DNA of 33,910 nucleotides from Schlesneria paludicola DSM 18645 (GCA_945862235.1 CAMAYU010000046.1:1-33910); one strand, 5' to 3'. Shown: positions 8,551 to 15,990, counted from the first letter of the stretch. The notes: generated from the letters alone by a model not told the origin. Made by a program: numbers and translations.

Positions 8551-9576
8551 TCACCGCTGGTAGATCGGCAGGAAGCCGTTATCGACCAGCAGGATCGTGG
8601 CGTTGATCGCGGTCGTGTACACCGGGCCGACGTGGCCCTCTGCCCACGAGCCGTTGGCCTTCTGCTGGCTCATGATCTGTTTGCTGATGGGAGGGAAATA
8701 CTTCTCCCAGTCCTTCTCACCCAAGCGGTACTGAACCTGCGCGTAGTAGAGATGCGTGTAGTGCCAGTGGCCGAACATCTGGGCTTGGTTCGCGCCCCCC
8801 GCGAGGTTCTTCTCGCAGTACTTCAGCAACTTCTGAGCGGTCTCGTTGTCATACTCGCCCGAGTTGAACAGGCACGCGATGGCGGCGGCACTGATCGGCG
8901 GACGCGATCCGCCGCCACGAATGCTGTACTGAACTCCACCATCCGGGGCCATGCACTTGCGGATGTATTCGACCGCCCGATCGATGACCTCTTTCGGGAC
9001 GGGAATCCCCGCGTTGCGGCAGGCTCGCAAGCCTTGGACCTGAGTCACGCAGGTCGATCCCTCATCAAAATTGTTTCCGTCCTTGGCCGACACGTAGCCC
9101 CAACCGCCGTCGGGCGTCTGAGCCTCACCACAGAACTGCACCGCCTTGGTGAGGACTTCTTTCAGTTTTTCACGCCGCCGAGCATCCTCTTCCTCGCCGA
9201 AGACCTGCGACAGAAAGAGCATCGAGAACCCGTGGCCGTAGGTGTAGTGATAGTCGTGCTTGTAGCCGATGAGGCCGTTCGGCTGGGCCGTCTCGACGAG
9301 ATAATCGACCGCCGCCGAGATCGGTTTCGCGTACTTGCCGCGCGTCGTTGTCGAGCCTTCGCACAACATCGCGTTCCCGGCCAAGGCCGTCATCGCCACG
9401 CGGTACTGTCCCTGATTGGCTTCCCAATATCCTTGTCGATGCTGCTCGCCGACGAGCCAGTCGAGACCCTTCTGCGCGGACAGCTTGACCTTGGGATCTT
9501 TCTTCTCCGCGCGGGCCAGACTCGGGACCAACAGACACGCGATGAGACTCAGCACGAGAACCAAGCGACGCGACAT
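8551..9576 (-). CDS. Secreted prenyltransferase/squalene-oxidase-repeat (terpenoid cyclase fold) protein
   Basis: A 341-residue protein with a clear signal peptide (MSRRLVLVLSLIACLLVPSL, then ARA). The rest is a series of alpha-toroid repeats with GYWEANQGQYRVAMTALAG, QTPDGGWGY, STCVTQVQGLRACRNAG and MAPDGGVQYSIRG. They match the prenyltransferase/squalene-oxidase repeat superfamily often annotated in planctomycetes. It is too short for a full squalene-hopene cyclase, and the DxDD protonation motif was not seen, so triterpene cyclase activity should not be assumed. The export signal favours an extracytoplasmic role. The start is fixed by an exceptionally strong Shine-Dalgarno. It is convergent with the PQQ-like gene. 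Confidence 0.88.
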   Translation of the reverse strand: MSRRLVLVLSLIACLLVPSLARAEKKDPKVKLSAQKGLDWLVGEQHRQGYWEANQGQYRVAMTALAGNAMLCEGSTTTRGKYAKPISAAVDYLVETAQPNGLIGYKHDYHYTYGHGFSMLFLSQVFGEEEDARRREKLKEVLTKAVQFCGEAQTPDGGWGYVSAKDGNNFDEGSTCVTQVQGLRACRNAGIPVPKEVIDRAVEYIRKCMAPDGGVQYSIRGGGSRPPISAAAIACLFNSGEYDNETAQKLLKYCEKNLAGGANQAQMFGHWHYTHLYYAQVQYRLGEKDWEKYFPPISKQIMSQQKANGSWAEGHVGPVYTTAINATILLVDNGFLPIYQR

Positions 9577-9578
9577 CA

Positions 9579-9588
9579 GATCACCTCC
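9579..9588 (-). promoter_or_regulatory. Ten-base Shine-Dalgarno sequence
   Basis: On the minus strand GGAGGTGATC lies two bases before the ATG-proximal end of the leader (ATG at 9576). It matches the usual bacterial 16S rRNA 3' end (anti-SD) over ten bases, the longest such match noticed in the window. It fixes the start of the gene ending at 8551 and suggests high translation. The distance from the GGAGG core to the ATG is 7 nt. Confidence 0.75.
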
Positions 9589-9705
9589 ACATCGGGAACC
9601 GATCCACCAGCCGAACCATCGAACGCGGTTCAGCCATCCTGCTCCAGCACGCGTGACACTGTAGGCCGTCCCCGAAGCGATGACTAGACCTTCAAACGAG
9701 CGACC

Positions 9706-9738
9706 CCACCGAGCTGCCCCGGTGGCTCGCGGTTTTTT
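9706..9738 (+). repeat. Left half of a compound inverted repeat
   Basis: A CCACCG…CGGTGG hairpin (9706-9725) is followed by a six-T run (9733-9738). The sequence GGTTTTTTGCACT is mirrored by AGTGCAAAAACC at about 9777-9788, and the hairpin is mirrored by that at 9794-9814. No + strand gene ends here, so it is read as one arm of a symmetrical element rather than a functional terminator. Confidence 0.6.
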
Positions 9739-9781
9739 GCACTACTCGCTTCGCAGATTCGAGTGAATGAGCAAGAAGTGC

Positions 9782-9814
9782 AAAAACCTATTTCCACCGG
9801 GACAAGTCCGGTGG
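9782..9814 (-). terminator. Probable terminator of the SIS-domain gene
   Basis: A hairpin with CCACCGG and CCGGTGG arms (9794-9800, 9808-9814) is followed on the minus strand by AAATAGG and then five T residues. It lies 40 nt past the stop codon at 9855. Confidence 0.6.
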
Positions 9815-9854
9815 AGTTCGCTTGTTTGAGGACGAGAGGTCGCTCATTACGAGC

Positions 9855-10874
9855 TTATCCCGTGAACTCATTCCCGACCTTCCTCGCTCGCTCGGGCTTA
9901 TCGACGTTGATGCCGAGCTTCATGCCCGCCTCAACGAGCAGGTTCCAACCGGCCGCCAACTCGACGAAGCCTGATAAGTCACCCGCGTCGGGAATCGTCA
10001 GCGTCGGGAACATCGTCGGACGCGACGAAACGGCGATCACCGTCAGGCCGACTCCCTTCACGAGGACATCGTGGAACTTCTGCTCCGACTCCTGATACGG
10101 GGCGATCCAGATCACCACGTCGCTCGCCTGCATGATTTCTTCGATGCCATGCACGGCGTAAGTTCCTTCGAGATAGTCGCTCCGTTTGCGAGTGATCTCG
10201 TTGGTCTTCAGCGTCAGTTCTTCGGCCACGCCGTCGTTGCCTCCGGCGAAGTAGATCGTCCCCGCGTCGCTGATCTTCTGCGTCAGAGCCGCATCAACGG
10301 GCATCGTCAGCGCAGTGCGAACCTGTTCGGCCAGCCCGGCCAATCGCGGCGCGAGCGACTCCTGCCCGGCCATGCTTTCGACGAGTGCCCGACAGAACAA
10401 AGCCTGCTCGACAACACTCTTCGTCGCGGCGACGGCTCCCTCTTTGCCACACGCCAGAACATGGCCTCGGTTGGCGAGCGTTTCGAGCGGCGAATCGGCT
10501 GCCGCCGTGAGGCTGTACCGTTTCGAGTGCCCCGCTGCTTTGAGACTCGTGAACAGTCGAATCACTTCGGCCGTGCGGCCCGAATTCGACATGCCGAGCA
10601 CCGCCCAATCAGCCAGCGCGTAATCCTGCGACTGTCGCCCAGCCTCGGTGTGCAGAGTTGTCGCCCACCCCTGTTGCCTCGAATGCCGAATGGCACTCTT
10701 CGCGGGGAACAGGCGGCTCGATCCCTCACCGCTGAAGAGCAGTTTCCCCGCGGAGGCAATCTCATCAGCGGTCGCCTTCACCACACTCGGATCAAACGAC
10801 TGAATCGCATCCGCCGCAGCGAGCATGTCGCGGACGAGATTGAATTGGGAATAGGGAGTTTGGTCTGCCTGCAC
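9855..10874 (-). CDS. Double SIS-domain sugar-phosphate isomerase-like protein
   Basis: A 339-residue protein. The open frame reaches 11027, but its first 51 codons run through the inverted repeat at 10944-11017. The start is therefore placed at the GTG at 10874, preceded by AAGGA about 9 nt upstream. Two sugar-isomerase (SIS) domains are visible. The first has GEGSSR (about residue 49), SNSGRTAE (96-103) and ATKSVVEQ; the second has IYFAGGNDGVAEELTLKTNEI and GIEEIMQ. The arrangement resembles the isomerase half of GlmS and the FrlB/AgaS group. There is no glutaminase domain, so it is probably an aldose-ketose isomerase or deglycase acting on a phosphosugar or amino-sugar phosphate. It lies downstream of the phosphofructokinase gene on the same strand. 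Confidence 0.85.
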   Translation of the reverse strand: MQADQTPYSQFNLVRDMLAAADAIQSFDPSVVKATADEIASAGKLLFSGEGSSRLFPAKSAIRHSRQQGWATTLHTEAGRQSQDYALADWAVLGMSNSGRTAEVIRLFTSLKAAGHSKRYSLTAAADSPLETLANRGHVLACGKEGAVAATKSVVEQALFCRALVESMAGQESLAPRLAGLAEQVRTALTMPVDAALTQKISDAGTIYFAGGNDGVAEELTLKTNEITRKRSDYLEGTYAVHGIEEIMQASDVVIWIAPYQESEQKFHDVLVKGVGLTVIAVSSRPTMFPTLTIPDAGDLSGFVELAAGWNLLVEAGMKLGINVDKPERARKVGNEFTG

Positions 10875-10943
10875 GGTTCGGTTTCCTTCTTGTCGTTTCT
10901 TCTGAGCGTAAGCTCGTCTTGGATTTCTTGAATTCTCTTCCGG

Positions 10944-11017
10944 GCGGGGCGGCGTCAGCCCCCTGGCTCTTGGCTGTTTGACTGGATCGAAGAGCCAGGG
11001 GGCTGACGCCGCCCCGC
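10944..11017. repeat. Perfect inverted repeat, 28-nt arms, 18-nt spacer
   Basis: Arms 10944-10971 and 10990-11017 are perfectly complementary; the arm core reads GGCGTCAGCCCCCTGGCTCT. It separates the phosphofructokinase stop (11076) from the SIS start (10874). It is GC-rich without a T-tract. It could lower readthrough between the two genes or stabilise the upstream RNA, but it looks like a dispersed repeat. Confidence 0.9.
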
Positions 11018-11075
11018 TCAGAATCAACGGCAGGGCTGACGCCCGAAGACAACTGACTCAAACTCAGCGACTCGA

Positions 11076-12287
11076 TCACGCCTTCGCTCGCTTGGCTGCG
11101 AGGCTCGCATACTTTGGCAGCTCACCCACCAGCGGAGCCGCGTAGTCGAGGAACGCCTTCGTCACGCCGAAGCCGTCCTTGGAGATGAAGTTGTCGGGCA
11201 TCGGGCGTTCGTGGTTGGCGACTTCGCTGAGCGAGATCGTGCCGAAGTCGATCGCGTACGGTTCGCTGGATTTGTTGGTGCGCTGCATCGTCACCATGAC
11301 TCCCCCCTCGCCGCGCAGGGCCAGTTTCACCGCTTGCTTGCCGCAGGCGTAGGCTTCGGCGATGTCGAGCTTCGTCGTGCGGTCGGCCGCGCACATCGGG
11401 AGCGATTCGGCGACTTGGAACTCGCCTCGCCAACCGAATTCATTGGCGATCATGCGGTGCAGCAGCATTGCCGCGCTCGTGCCGCCCATCGCACCGAATT
11501 CGACGTTGCCGAACTTGTCCTTCGTCTGCGAGGCACTCAGCGGTGAGCCATCTTCGTTCGTCACCCCTTCGCCGCAGACGATGCTCGCGAAGCCATGCTT
11601 CTTGTACGCGGCAGCGACAGCTTGGAGGAACGCGGTCTGATTGAATCGGCGTTCGGGCAACAGCAGGACGTGCGGGGCAGAGAGTTCATTTGTGCGAGCC
11701 AGTGCCGCCGCAGCAGGCAGCCAACCGGCGCTCCGTCCGATCGACTGGAAGATCACAAACTGATCGACCTTCTGCATGTCGCGAGCCAGTACACCGGCTT
11801 GAAGCACCGACATCGCGACGTACCGCGCGGCACTCGGATAGCCCGGCGTGTGGTCGGTCCCAAACAGATCGTTATCGACGGTCTTCGGGACGCCGACGCC
11901 GACCATCTCGTGGCCGTGTTCGTTGGCGTACTTCGTGACGCGATGAATTGTGTCCATCGTGTCGTTGCCACCCGCCATGAAGTAGTAGCGAATGTCGTAC
12001 TTCTTCAGTTGCTTGAGGACCGCCGGGAAATGCTCGTCCTTCAGCTTCAGCCGACTCGATCCGAGGGCACTCCCCGGCGTGGACTTCAGCCCCGCGATCA
12101 CGTCCGGCGATTCGCTACCCAGATCGACGAGGTAGTCATTGAGCACCCCTTCAATCCCGAACCGCATTCCGAAGACGCGGCCGATTCCCTTCGCCTTCCT
12201 CGCCGCATCGACGACTCCCGCCAGAGACGCATTAATGACCGAAGTCGGTCCACCCGATTGCCCGACCAGTACGTTGCCAATTGCCAT
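11076..12287 (-). CDS. pfp: 6-phosphofructokinase, pyrophosphate-dependent type
   Basis: A 403-residue enzyme that phosphorylates fructose 6-phosphate to the 1,6-bisphosphate. The N-terminal GQSGGPTSVINASL (9-22) binds the phosphoryl donor. GGNDT (106-110) replaces the GGDGS of ATP enzymes: Asp stands where ATP-PFKs have a critical Gly. PKTVDND (134-140) carries the Lys typical of PPi-dependent enzymes (EC 2.7.1.90). These two residues are the known discriminators of donor, so PPi use, and hence a reversible reaction, is a firm family-based inference. PGSALGSSRLK (71-81) is another family block. The start ATG has only weak SD-like sequence. It is probably expressed with the SIS gene downstream and possibly with the PF07090-like gene upstream. 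Confidence 0.93.
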   Translation of the reverse strand: MAIGNVLVGQSGGPTSVINASLAGVVDAARKAKGIGRVFGMRFGIEGVLNDYLVDLGSESPDVIAGLKSTPGSALGSSRLKLKDEHFPAVLKQLKKYDIRYYFMAGGNDTMDTIHRVTKYANEHGHEMVGVGVPKTVDNDLFGTDHTPGYPSAARYVAMSVLQAGVLARDMQKVDQFVIFQSIGRSAGWLPAAAALARTNELSAPHVLLLPERRFNQTAFLQAVAAAYKKHGFASIVCGEGVTNEDGSPLSASQTKDKFGNVEFGAMGGTSAAMLLHRMIANEFGWRGEFQVAESLPMCAADRTTKLDIAEAYACGKQAVKLALRGEGGVMVTMQRTNKSSEPYAIDFGTISLSEVANHERPMPDNFISKDGFGVTKAFLDYAAPLVGELPKYASLAAKRAKA

Positions 12288-12377
12288 TCAACGAGACTTT
12301 CAAAGGAAGAAATCTGACCACGGATAACACGGATGGGCACGGATGAAGAGGGAGAGAAACAGAAGTCTCCTTTCCGG

Positions 12378-12421
12378 CCCCCTCGCCCCGGCATTGCGGG
12401 GAGAGGGTTAGGGTGAGGGGG
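12378..12421 (-). repeat. CCCTCACCCTAACCC-family palindromic repeat, copy 2
   Basis: CCCCCTCGCCCCGGCATTGC followed by GGGGAGAGGGTTAGGGTGAGGGGG forms an imperfect palindrome. It is the inverse-orientation relative of the copies at 2248, 13248 and 18296. It lies in the 156-nt gap between the PF07090-like and phosphofructokinase genes. Beside it, around 12315-12345, is a CACGGATAACACGGATGGGC-type sequence, another repeat-like piece seen once. Confidence 0.85.
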
Positions 12422-12443
12422 CTTCTCCTCAATGGCATCTTGC

Positions 12444-13199
12444 TCACTCCAGCCGCCCCACCCACGAGAGCAATTGTTTCCAGAACTGAGCGTAGTAACT
12501 GCCGACTTCAATTGCCGATGCCCCCGCCGCCTGAGCCTTCACTCGCTCCGGCCCCCAATCGACGAAGCCGCCGACCCAATGCGGAGCGACATCGCTCATG
12601 AAGGCGGCTGTGCGACTTGTTTTGAATTCACCAACCACGAGCATAGGAAGGTAGTCTTGCTGAGCGAATGAAAACTCTCCGTAGTGTCCCATCGTGACAT
12701 GGAATGGGGTGCATCGGAGCAGCATCTCGCCCCCGTCTTTGATGTTCACTTTGTTCATGCCACCGACGGTTGGTGGGCGCTCGTCCCACGGTAAGCCGTG
12801 GAGAATCGGGCTGCGCGTATCCGTCCACAGCAACGCAGGTTGGTCGAAGTTCACTCGGTCATCGTCGCGACCAATCTCAACTGGCAAGGCCCGCGCCAGG
12901 GGTGTGACATCCCAATCACCGCCGAGTCCTCGAAACGACTCCCAGCCGCCAATCATGAGCAGGCCCATTCCAGACTCGACCTGCTTCAATGCGATCTCTT
13001 GCAGTTCGTCATCGAATTGCGTAGCCGGAAAGTCGCTGAGGATCAGCAGCGAATGAGGCCGCTCGAGCCGCTCGAGCGTCATCGGGACGTGACTCGGCAC
13101 GTAGTCGAAGGCCCAGCCGAAATGAGTCATCAGTCCGGCGAGGTAGCTGGCGGCACCGTCGAGGTTCGTGTCGCCGCAGTAGAGGATGGGAGCAGGCAT
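12444..13199 (-). CDS. Putative glutamine-amidotransferase-like protein (PF07090-type)
   Basis: A 251-residue soluble protein without signal peptide. ILYCGDTNLDGAASYLAGLM opens a flavodoxin-like class I amidotransferase fold. YDELQEIALKQ-like acidic text and GMGLLMIGGWESFRGLGGDW resemble the PF07090 'putative glutamine amidotransferase' family, as does the C-terminal FMSDVAPHWVGGFVDWG. The usual nucleophile-elbow Cys of true glutamine amidotransferases is not evident; the elbow position reads GGWES, so it may be non-catalytic or use a different chemistry. No clear SD precedes the ATG at 13199. In the cluster it sits between the TIM-barrel isomerase and phosphofructokinase genes, which hints at, but does not show, a role in sugar metabolism. 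Confidence 0.75.
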   Translation of the reverse strand: MPAPILYCGDTNLDGAASYLAGLMTHFGWAFDYVPSHVPMTLERLERPHSLLILSDFPATQFDDELQEIALKQVESGMGLLMIGGWESFRGLGGDWDVTPLARALPVEIGRDDDRVNFDQPALLWTDTRSPILHGLPWDERPPTVGGMNKVNIKDGGEMLLRCTPFHVTMGHYGEFSFAQQDYLPMLVVGEFKTSRTAAFMSDVAPHWVGGFVDWGPERVKAQAAGASAIEVGSYYAQFWKQLLSWVGRLE

Positions 13200-13247
13200 G
13201 GGTTGCTATGTGGCGTGAAGTTGGAGGCGGATAATGCGAGAAGAAGA

Positions 13248-13289
13248 CCCCTCACCCTAACCCTCTCCCCGCAAGGCCGGGGCGAGGGG
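13248..13289 (+). repeat. CCCTCACCCTAACCC-family palindromic repeat, copy 3
   Basis: CCCCTCACCCTAACCCTCTC continues as CCCGCAAGGCCGGGGCGAGGGG. It lies in the 116-nt gap between the TIM-barrel gene (ending at 13316) and the PF07090-like gene. It has the most regular form of the four copies and serves as reference for the family. Confidence 0.9.
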
Positions 13290-13315
13290 ACAAAGCAAAG
13301 GCCAAGCGTTCAAGT

Positions 13316-14347
13316 TCAACTCTTCAGGCCCAGCATCCGGTCGAGCGAGTCGGCGGTTTGATGGATCAGCGCCTCGGGCCAGTGTTGGTAGGGGTGGAAG
13401 TATTCGAAGGTCAGGTAGCCGCGATAGTGGATCTGGTCGAAGGCTTCGAGGACGGCGGGCCAGTTCGTGGTGCCGTCAAGCAGCGGGCGGAAGGACTCCA
13501 GCGAGGAGTCGGTTCCCTTCTTGGTGAACTCTTTCAAATGGACGTTCTTGATCCGCTTGCCAAGGATCGGGATCCAATGCTCGGGGAACTGGTACTGCAT
13601 GATGTTGCCGGTGTCGAAGTGGACGTGAATCCGCTCGCTGTGGAAGCCGTCCACAAACTCGACCATCTCCATCGGCGTCATGAGGAAACCGTTGAAGAAG
13701 ATGTTCTCCATGTTCAGGTTGACCTTCAGCTTCTCGGCCGACGGGATCAGCTTGCCGATCGCTTCCTTTGCTCGCGAGAGGCAAAGGTCGTTGGCGACCG
13801 GCTCGTAATCGGTGCGCCAGGGAATGTGAACGGCACCCGGCACGACGAGGACGTTCTCGGTCCCGAGGTCATGTGCGGCGTTCGCGATCAGTCCGGCCAG
13901 TTCCAATGCGCGGGATCGCTTGGCGGGATCGTGACTGGTGAACGGGTAGGGCCAGAAGAGAAACGAGCAGATGCCGCTGATCTGGATGCCGATCTTGTCA
14001 GCCATCTGGCGGATCGCGGTGTACTCCTTGGTGCCAGACTTGGGAGAGAGGTCGTTGTCGAGGTCGTAATTCAACTCGATCGCGTCAAACCCGGCGGCCT
14101 TCGCCAGCTTGAGGCACTGCTCAAGCGACATCTTCTCGGGGTACGGGAACGCCCACTGGTTGATCGACTTCTTCATCGCATACCGCTTACCGGGCTTGGC
14201 CACATCGCCGGGAGCGGCCTGCGCGGCTGCGGCCAAGCCCCACGGCCCGTGCAGCGCAGCGGCAGTCCCCACGGTGGCGAGTGCCGCGCCGAGTGCCGTG
14301 CGTCGTGAGACTTCTTGCGGTTGATCGGGCGAGTGACCTCGTGACAT
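13316..14347 (-). CDS. Sugar phosphate isomerase/epimerase (AP endonuclease 2-type TIM barrel), Tat-exported
   Basis: A 343-residue protein. The frame continues to 14500, but the start is placed at the ATG at 14347 so that the leader reads MSRGHSPDQPQEVSRRTALG. This contains a twin-arginine motif (SRRTAL, 14-19) before a hydrophobic Ala-rich segment ending near AAAAQA. The barrel has the usual metal-site strand ends: AIELNYD, NMENIFFNG, IHVHFDTGNIMQY, IKNVHLKEF and YLTFEYFHPY. These match xylose-isomerase-like TIM-barrel enzymes such as hydroxypyruvate isomerase and sugar epimerases; the substrate cannot be read from sequence. A Tat-exported member is common in planctomycetes and means it probably acts outside the cytoplasm. 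Confidence 0.9.
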   Translation of the reverse strand: MSRGHSPDQPQEVSRRTALGAALATVGTAAALHGPWGLAAAAQAAPGDVAKPGKRYAMKKSINQWAFPYPEKMSLEQCLKLAKAAGFDAIELNYDLDNDLSPKSGTKEYTAIRQMADKIGIQISGICSFLFWPYPFTSHDPAKRSRALELAGLIANAAHDLGTENVLVVPGAVHIPWRTDYEPVANDLCLSRAKEAIGKLIPSAEKLKVNLNMENIFFNGFLMTPMEMVEFVDGFHSERIHVHFDTGNIMQYQFPEHWIPILGKRIKNVHLKEFTKKGTDSSLESFRPLLDGTTNWPAVLEAFDQIHYRGYLTFEYFHPYQHWPEALIHQTADSLDRMLGLKS

Positions 14348-14455
14348 GGGAACGCTCCAAAAGTGGACGAAGATCGGGACGGGCCGGATGGTAAACAGCG
14401 ACCGATGTCCCTCCAAGCGTTGGCCGCTCGTTCCATTCAATGAACTCAGAAACGA

Positions 14456-14490
14456 CAGCGACCCGGGAGCAGCTTGCCACCGGGTCGCTG
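14456..14490 (-). terminator. Probable terminator of the serine protease gene
   Basis: Perfect 11-bp arms (14456-14466 and 14480-14490, CAGCGACCCGG type) are followed on the minus strand by TCGTTTCTGAG. It starts 43 nt past the protease stop. The T-tract is weak. Confidence 0.5.
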
Positions 14491-14532
14491 ATGTATTCAC
14501 GGACTCTTGTCAGGGACGGTTCGTGGTCACGA

Positions 14533-15441
14533 CTACTTTACGTTGCGGTCCAGCACGAACGAACGGACGGTCGAGTCGATCAAGGTCGTGCCGGGAAGAG
14601 CTTCCGCAGCCAGCTCGGCGGCGGCGGCGGGATCGACCAGCGCCCGCACGCCGCTCGGAACTCGATCGAGAGCGGCAGAGCGTTGCAGGGTGGTGTTGAT
14701 CCATGTCCGGTAGGCATCGGTGCGTGTGTTAAATGATTCGTCTCCCCAGCCTGCATTTTCATTCGATCCGCCGCTGCAAACCGAGGCAATTTGACCGCCA
14801 ATGAAGCCCGGTCCGCCCGAATCGCCGGGAGCCGTGTTGTTCAGTTCTGGAGAGTCAAAGCTCCATGTGACGAAATAGGGATCGACGCCATCCAGTCTGA
14901 CAGTGCCGTACCGTTTGGTCCCCGCGCCGCCGGTTGTTCCGCTGGCACCGGTCCCTGTCAGTCCAAAGCCAACGATCGTCATGAAGTCACCGACAATCGG
15001 AGCCGTGGTGCGCAGGACTGCGGGCGTGATCCCCGTCACATTCTTCTTGAGCTTGATCAGCGCCACGTCACCATCGGGAAAGTTGTAGGTCGGATGGATG
15101 TAGGTCGCCGCCCAATCGTAGTTCTTCCCGCCGACTTCAAACGAATACTGCCTCAACTGGCTCGGTCGAATCCCTTCACAGCAATGTCCGGCGGTCAGTA
15201 CCCAATTCGGAGCGATCACGGTCCCCGTGCAGAACTTGAATGACCGCTGCTTTAAGGCACCGACATTTTTGAACTGCGAGTTGCCAGCTACGGTGCCTCC
15301 AATGATTCGCTCTACGGTGCCACCCGCGATGGCACTCGATCCCTGCCCGGGAACAAGCGAATAGAGGCCAGCCGAGCCAAGGGCTGCGACTGCGGCGGCT
15401 GAAAGGGCCAGTAAACGAAACTGCGTGCGAACTGAAATCAT
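14533..15441 (-). CDS. Exported trypsin-like serine protease (family S1)
   Basis: A 302-residue protein. The start is placed at the ATG at 15441, preceded by GGGAG at 5 nt; the frame runs on to 15567 without support. The N-terminus MISVRTQFRLLALSAAAVAA is a signal peptide or anchor. RIIGG (45-49) matches the S1 activation site. The catalytic triad is intact: His86 in TAGHC, Asp125 in DVALI and Ser208 in GDSGGP. Six residues before the serine, where trypsin has Asp, is Asn202, so Arg/Lys specificity is unlikely. Cys71/Cys87 can form the usual disulfide. A roughly 50-residue C-terminal tail rich in Ala and Leu follows the protease domain. The natural substrate is unknown. Confidence 0.92.
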   Translation of the reverse strand: MISVRTQFRLLALSAAAVAALGSAGLYSLVPGQGSSAIAGGTVERIIGGTVAGNSQFKNVGALKQRSFKFCTGTVIAPNWVLTAGHCCEGIRPSQLRQYSFEVGGKNYDWAATYIHPTYNFPDGDVALIKLKKNVTGITPAVLRTTAPIVGDFMTIVGFGLTGTGASGTTGGAGTKRYGTVRLDGVDPYFVTWSFDSPELNNTAPGDSGGPGFIGGQIASVCSGGSNENAGWGDESFNTRTDAYRTWINTTLQRSAALDRVPSGVRALVDPAAAAELAAEALPGTTLIDSTVRSFVLDRNVK

Positions 15442-15579
15442 GATGGCTCCCGAGGACTGATGTGAGGGGGCGAGAGGCCACCTTCGTGGCGTGAAGGCGA
15501 CGAGCGGCGGGAATCGTAAAGAGGGCGATTGACCAAACACAACTCCGGCTACAACGGTATCACCCATTTTCGATGCACA

Positions 15580-15896
15580 CGCTAAGGCGAGCGGCCAGAC
15601 TTGATTGATCCAAAGTAGTTGTTCCGTTCCCGTTGGGACACTCGTGAGTGAGGAACGTTGGGCAGAATGGCCTGGATGCCCCGTCCACCTCTTCTCTCAG
15701 TTCGCCTTCTCTGTGCCTCTGCGTCTCTGTGGTAAACCTTCTTCGATGGCGTTCCCGGAAGAGGATTTAGCCACAGAGTCGCAGAGGCACAGAGAAGGCA
15801 AGCAGAGATCTGTTCCTCAGGAGACGTGTCACTCCGTGACACGAACCGCTCCCGCCACGGAGTGTCGGGGCTACTTTCTCTTGCCCGTCGCCTAAC
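15580..15896 (+). repeat. 112-nt dispersed repeat, copy A, interrupted by a ~205-bp insertion
   Basis: Positions 15580-15618 and 15824-15896 together match the reverse complement of 20741-20852 over all 112 positions, with about 7 differences. The match breaks after CAAAGTAG (15618) and resumes exactly at ACGTGTCAC (15824). The inserted 15619-15823 holds the inverted repeat described separately. A two-base AG is present at both junctions. The element lies in the 549-nt gap upstream of the ABC permease gene, which holds no gene. Confidence 0.9.
15704..15799. repeat. Inverted repeat nested in the dispersed repeat, 29-nt arms
   Basis: Arms 15704-15732 and 15771-15799 (GCCTTCTCTGTGCCTCTGCG type) pair with one mismatch. 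Pairing continues imperfectly inward (TAAACCTTCTTC against GAAGAGGATTTA). This 'CACAGAG' sequence is of a kind that recurs in planctomycete and other genomes. No transposase is associated. Confidence 0.9.
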
Positions 15897-15918
15897 GGCC
15901 TCGGATTGCTGTCGTTGG

Positions 15919-15947
15919 ATGACCGTACTCCAAGCCACGGCTATACT
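15919..15947 (+). promoter_or_regulatory. Candidate promoter of the ABC permease gene
   Basis: ATGACC (15919-15924, 4 of 6) and TATACT (15942-15947, 5 of 6) are 17 nt apart; CCCGCCC follows. The GTG start lies 44 nt further on. GGCTATACTCCCGCCC here is nearly the same as the rpsT sequence. Confidence 0.45.
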
Positions 15948-15990
15948 CCCGCCCATTCTTTCGACCTCATCTTCGACAAGGACATCACTC

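Noticed and set aside
7025..8554. Long open frame on the minus strand opposite the PQQ-like gene (509 codons)
   Set aside because: It has no recognisable motif, its composition looks like a shadow of a high-GC gene, and the opposite strand has a clear signal peptide, SD and propeller blades.
8449..9687. Open frame on the plus strand opposite the terpenoid-cyclase-fold gene (412 codons)
   Set aside because: It runs through a terminator hairpin, has no SD or family motif, and the minus-strand gene has a ten-base SD and signal peptide.
10875..11027. N-terminal extension of the SIS gene
   Set aside because: It translates the inverted repeat at 10944-11017; a GTG with an upstream AAGGA at 10874 gives a normal SIS start.
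13358..14308. Plus-strand open frame opposite the TIM-barrel gene (316 codons)
   Set aside because: The minus strand carries a Tat leader and metal-site motifs; the plus-strand translation is Val/Gly-rich without any motif.
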